Origin: Rhypophila decipiens
Lineage: Eukaryota; Ascomycota; Sordariomycetes; Sordariales; Naviculisporaceae
Assembly (NCBI GenBank): GCA_033297075.1
Contig: MU858365.1
Coordinates: 1-18,818 of the forward strand
Direction: 5' to 3'
DNA length: 18,818 bases
The position numbers and the translations under genes were made by a program. Of the stretch, positions 9,015 to 18,255 are shown piece by piece; the first letter of the stretch is position 1, and every line of letters starts with the position of its first letter. Under the pieces are notes generated by a model. It saw only the letters and a program-made list of their open reading frames with translations. It was not told the DNA's origin and did not search any database.

Positions 9015-10011
9015 CTGGATGCCTCATCGTAGATTGCCTGGGTAGGAAGAGGATTGTGCGCTGTCGGTTGCATCGAAATAAACTTGACTATTGGCCAAAA
9101 GACCCGGGTTGCTGAAATAAAAGGTTGGAGGACAAGACAAGGTCCCCAGAAAGCCAACACAAAGCAAGGAGTGCTAGAGCTTATACTCCTTTAGGTTGCA
9201 AAGCTGACCACTGGCGGACGAACCCAAGTAGTGATCGCGTTACATCTGAGCCGCTGAGGCCCAGCCTATGAATAGGGCTGTGTTGGCATCGTTGTAGCCA
9301 GTAAGAGGAGAGGGATGAATGAGCTGATATGATTGTGCAGGAAACCTCATCTATGAGAGTACTCGGGACGGCTGATTCAGCGAATGAGCTTCCGGCCCGC
9401 GTATCTCTGTCCCTACAGGCCCCCAAAGCTGGAGTGAGTCCGAAGTTGGAACAACGCCAGGAAGCTTGGGTAGCATCTGGCTAGGAAGATTTAGCCGATA
9501 CAGTCAGCAATCCATATAATTGTCTTATCAATTTGTTAACGAGAAGGTAAAGTCTGACCAATTACACCTTTAAAACAAGGGCAAATAAATCCTGAAAAGA
9601 GGGTGGGATACTTGCCTCTAATCAGACAGCAGATGTCTTCTAAAGAGTAGATGGATAGGTATAGTCTAGATAATGAGGATATGGTGTGTCAAGTGTAATC
9701 ATTAATTGCTTATTTCTCATATATTCTGCAATTGTTATTCATCATGTGGTCCTTGTGAAACGCCTTTACTTCCAGGCAATCCTACCATCCTTTAAACCCC
9801 TGAACTAACAACATCGACTCGCCGAAAACCACCACGTTCACATACTTCTTCCGGTTACCTGCTGTAGGTATTTATCAATCTCCGTTCCTTATAATGGCTG
9901 TCCGAGAGACAAGGTATTAGTCCATAAATTTCCTCGAGGCACCAAAGTGGAGGAAAGATGGCATAACAATGATGTGGAGAAAGGAAACCAGGGACTCACA
10001 GGTTAACTGGT
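9015..10011. other. Gene-free interval with an AT-rich core
   Basis: About 1 kb between the start of the membrane protein gene and the end of the HET gene. The first few hundred bases should be the promoter and leader of the minus-strand membrane protein gene. From roughly 9480 to 9780 the sequence is clearly AT-rich (18 G/C in 9661-9720 and 21 in 9541-9600, each of 60 bases) compared with the GC-rich coding regions. No reading frame with domain-like content is visible. An 81-codon minus-strand frame (9181-9426) has no recognisable feature. Confidence 0.5.
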
Positions 10012-12582
10012 TTACACAAGACTAAACGTCCTGATATCCACGCCTCTTGCTCTCAAGGCCTCCGGACTCATCCTCGGATCGTAGGTAATCGTCTCCTCCG
10101 AGTCAGTACTCTTGTTCCTAAAACATTGAAACACCTCTGGGTCATTCTCAGTCCTGTCTCTCGTGATTCTTTCCCATCCCTCTGGTAGCGGATCTAGCCT
10201 CGGGTCTTCATCCGACACCTCGCCTGTTTCTGGATTATGAAAACGAAAGATTGTCTCCCTCCCGGCGCAATCACGAAATACTTGAACGTTCCAAGGATGT
10301 GGCAAAGGACCCAGGAGTGCAGTACCATCATGGAGGCCATGGCAGTATGCCTGACCAACGACTGTGTAGGTATTCGTCTGTGCCTGTAGCCGAAGGACCA
10401 TGGGGGCAACACACCCAAGTAAGACGGCGATCAAATCTCCTGGGAAGGTTTCATCAGCTGCCGGCATTTTATGGGACAACAACTCTCAACGGTGTTTTGG
10501 TTTGCAAGTTTTCTGGCCGGAAACTCACCTGGGCGTGTGGCAGTGGGCCCCAATCCGACATATCCTTCTTCAGTTTCAAAGAAGGCAGGGATAGCCTTAA
10601 TTTCGTTCAGTCTTTGTCTTTCAAACCGCTCCCAGTCAGAGTCGGTGAGAGCTGATTGTTCGGGGGACTGGTATCCTATCCGCGGTGCGCAGAGCCCGAG
10701 TGGGGAGAGTCGCCGGGTCCATGTTTCCAGACTTGGACACAGTACTCCAGGTAACCTCTCGATCAGCCGCCCAACGCTCATTGTTTTGGCATATACATCG
10801 AGATATGATTCTCCCGTGACATAGTAAACCGTGTTCTGGTCGTCTCGTAGTACCTGATCTCGAACTGCCTCAGCAATAGCTGGAAATCCTGAATGAGCCC
10901 GAACCGAGAGGTCTATAATGCTGGTCACAGTGGCGCATTGTACCCCTTTGGCCGGCAAGAGACACAGGTCACCAGAATCACAGCCGGTCGGTTCCGACCG
11001 GGAATACCCAGCTGCAAACATTCTGGTATGAAAAGCAGGGGGTTTGTGGATATCAGGGACCCAAGACGGCCATCCACTTTGATCCTCCCGGTTCCGTTGG
11101 GAACCAAACCACCGAAATATTTCCAGTCGCTGAACAAAACTTAGATGCCCCAAGACGAGATCCCGATATACCTCCCACACCTGCTTGCCGTAATCCGGTA
11201 CAATCAATGCTCTTAGCCCGGCCGGGTATATTCCCATCATCCCATAAACCAAGTCTCGAGGATCGGTGCATTCCCGTTGTGAAGTCTGGCGCATTGTATC
11301 CATTGACGCGCGCACGCCAGCTGTCCTCACTCCAAAATCGGCTACCATATCAAAGATACTCCCTGGTAAGGGCCGATGGTTATTCCACCATATGAAGTAG
11401 TTGGCTTGCCAGAGCCAGTTCGAGGGGATTGTGTCCCCACCACAGTATACTAAGGCGTCGGAGGCCAGCTGGATCTCCTGCACGACCCACACACGTTTAA
11501 ACCATGGTCGGGTTAAAAGGTTGTCCACGGCTGCCCAGGTGCTGTCATCGTAAGGAAGGCGCGTCATCTGATCCCAGTGGAGCTGCCCTGGTGCGTCATG
11601 GGATCTAAGGCAGTGGTAATTCCTGGAATTCATGAAGTGCTGGCCCAAGTGCGAGAGGGTGTCTAGAGCCTTGCGGCTGTCGTGTGTACTTGGGCCCAGC
11701 CAGACGATGACCCGATGGGCAAGATGAAAGATATCGGTCATTCGGCGGACTTGGGTGTTGCGCTCTGAGATTGACGCTTGATTAATGCTGATGGCATCAA
11801 TCCAAAGCGGCAGCGTTCGTCTGTGATCAGCTCGAAGATGCCGCAGAGCGGTGGCGAGGTTGGAGGTGGCAGATAACCTAGTAAGGCAGCTCATGTTACA
11901 GCTGTGTCGTCTTGTAGAAGTGACGCATGTCTGGATATGTACGAGTTCAGGAGTGTTGTTCCCTCCGTCTGGCCAGTCTTCCCACGTGTATGACAAAGCT
12001 TCATACTTGGGCCCATCATTATGTATCTGAGGGATGTAACGAGATGAGTCGAAGTCAGGATCAGGGTGCTTCCATGAGTCTGACTTCTCGTCAGGGCCCA
12101 AGAACAAGAAACGGCCATCGCGTGTCTGATCAACTTCCCATCCAGGAGGTACCGTTTCTTGCAGTTGGCTCATTGACATGAGAGGAGGTTGAGGCTCGGG
12201 GAGTACAAGACGCTCGTGGGAAATCCGGAGGACAATATCATCATGGAACTCGCCAGGAAGGACTGTTAACAGGCGAATTTCGTCTGGCGTGTTGAGGTCC
12301 CCATACTCATAATCCACAATTGCTGTCTTCTTCGCGGCAGTCTTTTTCGTTGGAGGCTTGGGGGGGCGGTTTCGGCTTGGTGGCAGCAGTCTTTCTTGTG
12401 GCCACCGCAGTAGAAGCCTCTTTGACTGGCTTGACTGCCTTAGGCTTTGACCGTTTACTAGCAGTACTAGCCCTAGTACTATGAGTAGTCGTCGGCGCCG
12501 GCGCAGGAGGCGGATCAGTCGCAGGCTTCTTTGCCCTCGAATTGGTGGCGGTGGCTGCTCTGGATCGCGTTGTTGGTGGCAT
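10012..12582 (-). CDS. HET-domain protein with WW-like modules; N-terminus frameshifted at a 7-C run
   Basis: The HET core exon (frame open from 12359 down to 10529) and the last exon (10439-10012) are joined by an 89-nt intron (GTGAGT to CCCAG) that restores the RPGDLIAVLLGC block typical of HET C-termini. Counting from the codon at 12317, the HET core shows YEALSYTWED (105-114), LWIDAISINQ, VIVWLG and RPWFKRVWVVQEI. HET proteins trigger incompatibility and cell death when unlike strains fuse. Flanking modules look like WW domains: PPGWE...GRFLF...DSWKHP before HET, then LPHPW...FHNPETG...DPRL and LPEGWE...FRNK...YDPR after it. The HET frame has no ATG upstream of 12179 (residue 47); the codon at 12317 is GTG. 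An ATG frame from 12582 (MPPTTRSRAATATNSRAKKP) encodes a basic Lys/Ala/Pro tail that continues, in the HET frame, just past seven C residues (12366-12360). Possible readings are a pseudogene allele, an assembly error, a weak 49-nt intron (GTGGCC to CAAG), or translation from 12179 giving 692 residues. Confidence 0.78.
12360..12366 (-). repeat. Homopolymer (C)7 at the frameshift in the HET gene
   Basis: A run of seven G on the plus strand (C on the coding strand). Protein upstream in one frame (KTAATKPKPPP) and downstream in the next (KPPTKKTAAKKTA) has the same composition, so one base in this run separates two halves of one coding sequence. Confidence 0.7.
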
Positions 12583-13263
12583 AGTGGGTATGCTGAATCT
12601 GACGGAGTCTTCTTAACCGCGTTGTCTTGGGATATTTCCTTCCGGGGATCTTCAGAATGGACTTGAGAACTGGCTGATTTGCTTCCATGTAACAGAGGAT
12701 CAAAATATTACGAAGTAGGAGGTCGGAGCACGAAAAAGACAGACCTCCAAGTAGAGCACTAGACTTTATGTGACTGCTGTGATCGATTATCCTGACAAGA
12801 CTCTGGGAAAGTGAACTTGTCAATGTGAGGGGTAAGTTTCCATGGAGGCAGCAGCACTGCCATGCTGCATCTCGGATGGCCGTTCATGCCACTCATTGGG
12901 TGCCGACTTGGGACTTTCTGAACTAATCCCAAAAAGGAACTTGTAATTCCGTTCTCTGTGTCTTGCTCACCGTCGTGCTTGCAGTCACGTGGGTGTAACA
13001 ATGGCCAACGAGAAAGATGCAACTGGTTCCTTGTATAAGAAATTACCTATCGAGATGTCATATTGAGTCGGGGGATTTTGTACTCTTTTGTAAGCTAGCT
13101 GAGATACGTACCAGAACATTGAAGCATCTCTGTTGTTCGACCGCATCCAGTCATGCATGTGATGATTGAAGTCATCACCACACCCAAAAGCGGGAAGAGG
13201 TGGTGGTTGCCCAAAGTTTTAGTGTCTGGTCGCTGATTGGTCCGGACCCATGATTGTACATAA

Positions 13264-13284
13264 AATGACGTTAACAATGACGTT
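13264..13284 (+). promoter_or_regulatory. Tandem AATGACGTT, CRE/ATF-like half sites
   Basis: AATGACGTT occurs at 13264-13272 and again at 13276-13284, so the copies start 12 nt apart. TGACGT is the core bound by ATF/CREB-type bZIP factors. The pair is about 330-345 nt before the DUF676 start codon. The repeat is seen; binding is inference. Confidence 0.3.
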
Positions 13285-13339
13285 CTGGCGGCCCCTCCAT
13301 CACCAAAACTCGAACAAGCAGCTACCACTCACAGCAAAG

Positions 13340-13471
13340 ATGGCCACAAAGGTGCGCGTACGAACCGTGAGAAACCGGGAAGGAGGCAAAGTGTGGAAGG
13401 TGCAAGCAGTTGAAAGTCTCGCATACATGAAAACTCCTGGTGTCCTCGAGTTCCTCGTCCTCAACAATTGA
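13340..13471 (+). CDS. Possible upstream ORF or small protein (43 aa)
   Basis: An ATG in good context (AAGATGG) opens a 43-codon frame starting MATKVRVRTVRNREGG and ending in LVLNN, 138 nt before the DUF676 start codon. It is basic at the start, has no recognised domain, and could be an upstream ORF in the DUF676 leader or chance. I cannot tell whether it is transcribed. Confidence 0.2.
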   Translation: MATKVRVRTVRNREGGKVWKVQAVESLAYMKTPGVLEFLVLNN

Positions 13472-13609
13472 ACAACACATCTGATTCCCTCACGTCTCCA
13501 AAGCGTCGAATAACATCCTACAATCATCGTCAAGCCCCGCCAACACTGGAATATACCTATTTATCGCTATTATTCCGCAACCTACGATCAACTTCGAGAT
13601 ATCAGCACC

Positions 13610-15628
13610 ATGACGAAACGAATCCTCCTCCTGTGTTTCCTCCACGGCTTCAAAGGCAGCGACGACACCTTTGGCGACTTTCCCAAGCATCTCGAAGAGA
13701 ATGTCGCCAAAAGTCTCCCAGACGACCTCGTGACTTCGGTCGTCTACCCAAAATATGAAACCCGCGGCGAACTCGCCCAGTCCACGGCCGCGTTTCTAGA
13801 ATGGCTCAAAGAGCGGGTCATGGAGCTGCGCAAAGAGCATCTCGAGCAGCCCTGGCCCCCATATGATCGCAGCGTGGGCGTCATCCTGGTTGCACATTCC
13901 ATGGGGTACGTCTCTTTCCTCCCAATTCTCCATGTTCACCGACTAATCAGTCTTGTCTTACACAGAGGCTTCGTAGCATCCGACACGCTCTTTCGCATCC
14001 TCGACGCCCGCGATTCCGACGACGCAACCTCCTCCTCCCCGTCCATCATATTCCCCTACATCCAAGGCATCCTCGCCTTCGACACTCCCTACAACGGCCT
14101 AGCACGCAGCATGTTCGTCTACGGCGCATTCTCGAATTACTCCAAAGTCAGCTCGGTCTTTAACGTCATGACTGCGCTCTCGGCCGCTGCACCAGCTACC
14201 CTCTCCCGTCTCGCTACGAAACGCGTCGCAGGGGCAGCTACTAAGCGCGCCTTCGCCTCTGCGTCGAAATCAAGCCCTGCTTTGAAGACATGGCAGCTTA
14301 TTGCCGTTCGCACGGGCACAGTGGGAGCCATTGCTGCGGGCGGTGTGGCTGCTTATATGCACCGGAAAGAGATCCTTGAGGGAGTCAAATCCATGAGAAA
14401 CCTGAAGAAGGAGGATGTTGTGGCCGGATACCAGAGTAGTGTGGATGCGCTGGGCCAGGGGCTGGCGTATGTCAACCGCGGCAATGTTGGCGAGTCGTTT
14501 GCGTGGTTGTCGGATCATTTCACTTTTGTGGGGTGCTTGTTGAAGCAGAATGAACTCAATTGCCGGTTGGAGAGATTGGCTTCGCTGAAAGGGGTTGGTG
14601 TCAAGGACTTTTATACCAGTTTGGGAGAGAATGGTGTCTGGAGCGGTGGGTATTTTGTTCCTGAGAGGACGTTTTGTGCTGTTCCAACCACAGTGCCTAC
14701 GACTGTCACTAAGAAGGATGACAAGACCGACAAGGGAGAGAAAGACGGGAAGAAGGGAAAGAGTGAGAAGGAACAAGTGGATGCCGGAAAGTTGTTTGAG
14801 CGCCATGTTGTCGAGGGAGCGGCAGACGAGATTGTTGCGCACATGGATCTGTTCAAGAGGGGCAACGAGAGAGGAGAGTATGAAAGCATGCTTGCGGAGG
14901 CGTCCAAGTTGGTGATTGAGTGGTTTGAGACAGAGGAAGAGATTTTGGATGATCCCAAGTTTAGAGAAGTCACAGCGGAGCAGGTTAGTGAGGATAAGGA
15001 GACGGAGGAGATTGCCCGGGCTGTTGATAATGGTGATGTCGAGGAGAAGGAGGATGTGGATGAGAGTGAGAAGGTCAAGGTTGCTGGGACTGAAGAGGAG
15101 GATGAGCATGTGGCTGTCCCGGACGAGTCGCCTATTGATATCGCGGCTGCGGCATCCCTTGTGCCGCTGCCGGATGATGATGGTCTTGAGGATAAGGATG
15201 GGAAAGAGAACGAGCAGCGGGCGGCGTATATGCGGCACTTGTTTGGCGTTGCCCAGCAGACCGGGACAAACCTGAGGTCTTACCTGCCCTCGAAGTTGCC
15301 GAATGTCCCTGAGATGCCAAAGGGCTTCTCGATGCCGAGTGTCACTGGTGTCAGTCTGCCCAGCATACCCAGCATGCCTAGTTTGTGGGGGAAGAAGAGT
15401 GAGGTGAGTGAGACTCAGGCCTCGAAGGAAGAGAAGGCGGAGGAATCTGGTACAAAGGTTGATGGCAGTGGTGATGGCGCTGCGGATGAGACTGTCAAAG
15501 AGCCGGTCTCGGGAGCAAAGGGCAAGATTGATACCGATAGTCAGGTTGCTGGAGAGACAAAGGACAAGCCCGATGAAGGCGTGGCCTTTCTCCCGCTTAC
15601 TGGGGCTCAGGAGGATGCGGCGGCTTGA
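13610..15628 (+). CDS. DUF676 alpha/beta-hydrolase (lipase-like serine esterase)
   Basis: Two exons, 13610-13905 and 13966-15628, separated by a 60-nt intron (GTACGT, CTAAT, ACACAG), give 652 residues. The start MTKRILLLCFLHGFKGSDDT is characteristic of the fungal DUF676 family, with HGFKG as the oxyanion-side motif. The nucleophile elbow is VAHSMGG with Ser97, and the intron splits the following Gly99. GILAFDTPYNGL, around the likely catalytic Asp, follows in exon 2. A hydrophobic segment (GAIAAGGVAAYM) lies mid-protein, so membrane association is possible. The last roughly 250 residues are highly charged and low in complexity (KKDDKTDKGEKDGKKGK, Glu/Asp runs, a Pro/Ser/Met repeat PSIPSMPSLW) and likely disordered. 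Known relatives include yeast Rog1-type lipases. The substrate here is unknown. The intron is a multiple of three with no stop, so retention would insert 20 residues beside the nucleophile. Confidence 0.85.
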   Translation: MTKRILLLCFLHGFKGSDDTFGDFPKHLEENVAKSLPDDLVTSVVYPKYETRGELAQSTAAFLEWLKERVMELRKEHLEQPWPPYDRSVGVILVAHSMGYVSFLPILHVHRLISLVLHRGFVASDTLFRILDARDSDDATSSSPSIIFPYIQGILAFDTPYNGLARSMFVYGAFSNYSKVSSVFNVMTALSAAAPATLSRLATKRVAGAATKRAFASASKSSPALKTWQLIAVRTGTVGAIAAGGVAAYMHRKEILEGVKSMRNLKKEDVVAGYQSSVDALGQGLAYVNRGNVGESFAWLSDHFTFVGCLLKQNELNCRLERLASLKGVGVKDFYTSLGENGVWSGGYFVPERTFCAVPTTVPTTVTKKDDKTDKGEKDGKKGKSEKEQVDAGKLFERHVVEGAADEIVAHMDLFKRGNERGEYESMLAEASKLVIEWFETEEEILDDPKFREVTAEQVSEDKETEEIARAVDNGDVEEKEDVDESEKVKVAGTEEEDEHVAVPDESPIDIAAAASLVPLPDDDGLEDKDGKENEQRAAYMRHLFGVAQQTGTNLRSYLPSKLPNVPEMPKGFSMPSVTGVSLPSIPSMPSLWGKKSEVSETQASKEEKAEESGTKVDGSGDGAADETVKEPVSGAKGKIDTDSQVAGETKDKPDEGVAFLPLTGAQEDAAA

Positions 15629-17462
15629 GGAGGATGACCACCCTGCATGATGGTTGCGGCAGTTTGTATTCTCTACCTACTAGTATTCACATGTCATGAT
15701 TGACGATTCTTTTACTTTCATACCACGCCCTTGGTTTCGTAGTCATTGATAACCATCTCGTTTATCGTTTACCATCGTGCTGCGTACTGTCTTCTGTTTG
15801 ACACCTCGGCGAGGTCCGATTCCTTCTCGGGATCAGCTCGGTAGCTGCCGGCGATGAATCGAAGCTAATGATGGGGTTTTGTACAAGTCCTTGGATATGT
15901 ATCGACTAAAACGGCTTGATAAGGGCTTGGAAGATCTGCTGGTGTGTTGCTTCAGTCCCACGCTGTTCCTGAGGTATGGCATCTGTGAGTTGGGCACGGC
16001 ACATGCATGTAATCTGGACTGCAAGTGGTGAGAGAATCTTGAATACATGTTTAAGCATCGTGGAGTCCTTGGAATCAGAATCAACAGATCTGGTTTCTAT
16101 GTCTTGTTGTTGATTAGGGCGAGGGATTTATGAGCTTTGAGAATGAGTAACAAGGAAAAAGACCAAGCTAGATGTGAGGTTGGGAAACAAGTGGCTTGTT
16201 TAGGCGCTAAAACTCTGTCTTCAGATCTGATAAGGAGGATCACCGCAGGTAAGAAACTGACCGGTATTCTTGGCGTGGGTACACATCCTTGAAGAACATG
16301 AAACGGTGAAAGACGTGCCTTGGCTAGAATTCGTCGAGAATGTTTTTTTTAGTTGGCAGATCTTGCTGGGATAGGTAAGTGTTTTGACAAGACGCTTTAG
16401 GGAGGTAGGTATGCTCTGATTAGGATGTGTGATTGGTGGTTTCCTGACACAAGGTCTGGCATGCAGCATTCTGGGCATGGCGACCCCACTCTAGTGAAGC
16501 CGGCACTCGTTTCTCGAATAGGAAGTTGGTGATGGGTTTTGTGGGGTTGTCGTTTGTGAGGGTGTCACAGTGGGAGTACTGTACTAAATTGACAGTACCA
16601 ATAGTGCGGGGTGCAATATATGGCTGGTATTCTTATTCGGATGCTTGCTTTTTGCTGTCAAGCTTTTTGATCGGTCGACAGATAGAGTAAAAGCGCTTGG
16701 TAAATCGTTTGACTTTGACCTTCTTCCCCACGGGTAAGCTGGCTGCGTGCTCTTATCTCGATAATCTACTGGTCGGTAGTTTGCGAGATAAAGCTTGCGC
16801 ACGCCGAGCGAAGGGGGTTGCAGTGCGTCGTGCATCCACCTACCACCGGGACTTGAATGTCTCGGCGGCAGACTGGCGGTACAAAATATTGCCTAGACTC
16901 TTATGTACCTGCCTATGCGAGGACCGATAGTCGTAGTGCCGTCTCACTCTCGGTATGTGGGAGGCGGGATCAACCGTTTTGGTTGTCTCTCAGGGGCGGG
17001 AGAATTACTTCCGACTGCAGCGGCGTGGTGGTTGTCACCGTGCTGGTGTGGTTGGATGATAGGAGCTCGCCGGGCTGGAATACGCTGTCCAAAAATCACC
17101 AGTTCGGCGGTTCATGGCGCTGATAGGGACAGCGAGAAATTAAGGCACCTGGTGTTTTGCATGCGAGCACGGCAGGTATAGGGTGTAGTATTTCGGACTG
17201 TCCAATCATCTCGTCGAGTGGGGGTTTGGAGACCGAGATCTGAAATGGAGCGACAAACGGCAGCATTCGGTTGATTTGCGGATGGTTGGATGATCGCCGG
17301 TGATGGGCGTGTTGCTGGGGTTGGGTAACCTGTTGCATCTTGGTTTCTATATGAAGGGTCTTGTCGCCTGCTTTTTTGAGTGAAAATGGAAGGCAGGATC
17401 TCACAGTGAGTGGAAGTTGCCATCGGGTTCTTGAAAATCATACCTCAGCTGTCATTATCAAC
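15629..17462. other. 1.8-kb interval without a convincing gene
   Basis: Covers the 3' end of the DUF676 gene and the promoter of the nuclease gene. Open frames here are 77-109 codons at most, overlap on both strands and show no domain, signal peptide or splice pattern that I can build into a protein. A perfect 7-bp inverted repeat with a 9-nt loop (GTACTGT at 16576-16582, ACAGTAC at 16592-16598) is the only clear local structure. No tRNA or rRNA was seen. Confidence 0.45.
17348..17353 (+). promoter_or_regulatory. TATA-like box of the nuclease gene
   Basis: TATATG lies 110 nt before the start codon at 17463, in a position that fits a TATA element with a leader of about 80 nt. Motif match only. 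Confidence 0.3.
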
Positions 17463-18255
17463 ATGAAGTCTGTTATTCTTGGTGGCCTGTTGGCCTTGGC
17501 TGGAAATGTCATCGCCATTCCTGTCCCTACGCCGGTAAGTCATGGGGCTTTACAACGGATCATGATTTGCGGACTTGCACTTACCCATCATGTCCACAGC
17601 CCGGTATCCCATCGGCATCGGCAGCCGTCACCCAGCTCAACAGCTTGACCGTCAAGGCCTACGTTGATGATGGCACCTACAACCGTGATCTTTTCCCCCA
17701 TTGGATCACGATCAGTGGGCAATGCAATGCCCGGTAAGAGATACCTCTCTATTTGCATGGACATGAGCTGACGCGTTGGTTTATAGCGAGACTGTCCTTG
17801 CCCGCGACGGCACCAATGTCGTCGCTGGATCCAACTGCGCTCCCACCTCGGGCACGTGGAAGAGTCCCTACGACGGCGCAACATGGACCCAAGCGTCAGA
17901 TATCGACATCGACCACATGGTTCCCTTGAAGAATGCCTGGGTGGTACGTACTCACGATACTGAACAAATACATGACCACTGACGCTGACAACCTTTCTTC
18001 CAGTCCGGTGCCAAGTCCTGGACAACCGCCAAGCGACAGCAGTTCGCCAACGACCTCACTCGCCCTCAACTCTGGTCCGTCACCGACAACGTCAACCAGA
18101 GCAAGGGCGACAAGAGCCCCGACGCCTGGAAGCCTCCTCTCTCGTCCTTTTACTGCACCTACGCCAAGAGCTGGGTCCAGGTCAAGTACTACTGGGCTCT
18201 TAGCATCACCTCGGCTGAGAAGTCGGCCTTGACGAGCATGTTGAACACCTGCTAG
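17463..18255 (+). CDS. Secreted HNH-type endonuclease (DUF1524/GmrSD C-terminal-like)
   Basis: Four exons (17463-17534, 17600-17733, 17787-17943, 18004-18255) encode 204 residues. Introns are 65, 53 and 60 nt with GTAAGT, GTAAGA and GTACGT donors; the last two have CTGAC branch sites. Residues 1-18 are a signal peptide (MKSVILGGLLALAGNVIA). The nuclease signature DIDH (109-112) stands in SDIDIDHMVPLKNAW, with metal-coordinating and general-base residues of the His-Me finger type. It is followed by FANDLTRPQLW and NQSKGDKSPDAW (152-163), the Asn/Lys part of the motif. Cys residues (e.g. 86 and the terminal 204) suggest disulfides, as expected for a secreted enzyme. The family is common in filamentous fungi and actinobacteria and is thought to cut extracellular DNA or RNA; specificity is not readable here. 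Exon frames join without gaps, so the model is well supported. Confidence 0.9.

Larger units (their letters stand above)
12583..13609. promoter_or_regulatory. Divergent intergenic region between HET gene and DUF676 gene
   Basis: About 1 kb holding the promoters of both neighbours. I see a perfect 7-bp inverted repeat GTGATGA-6 nt-TCATCAC (13159-13178), two copies of AATGACGTT, and a 43-codon open frame (13340-13471). The minus-strand frames of 77-102 codons have no recognisable domain. Confidence 0.45.

Noticed and set aside
9181..9426. 81-codon minus-strand frame
   Set aside because: No signal peptide, domain, splice pattern or homology I recognise; likely chance or a leader region.
10471..11395. 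Plus-strand frames opposite the HET gene
   Set aside because: They overlap the HET exon on the opposite strand and have no recognisable protein features.
14270..15238. 322-codon minus-strand open frame opposite the DUF676 gene
   Set aside because: It is the antisense of a biased, charged, low-complexity coding region. It has Leu/Ile-rich composition with no domain and mirrors the plus-strand codon pattern.
16857..17181. Plus-strand frames of 88-92 codons upstream of the nuclease gene
   Set aside because: They overlap each other in different frames, lack a signal peptide or domain, and show no supporting splice sites.
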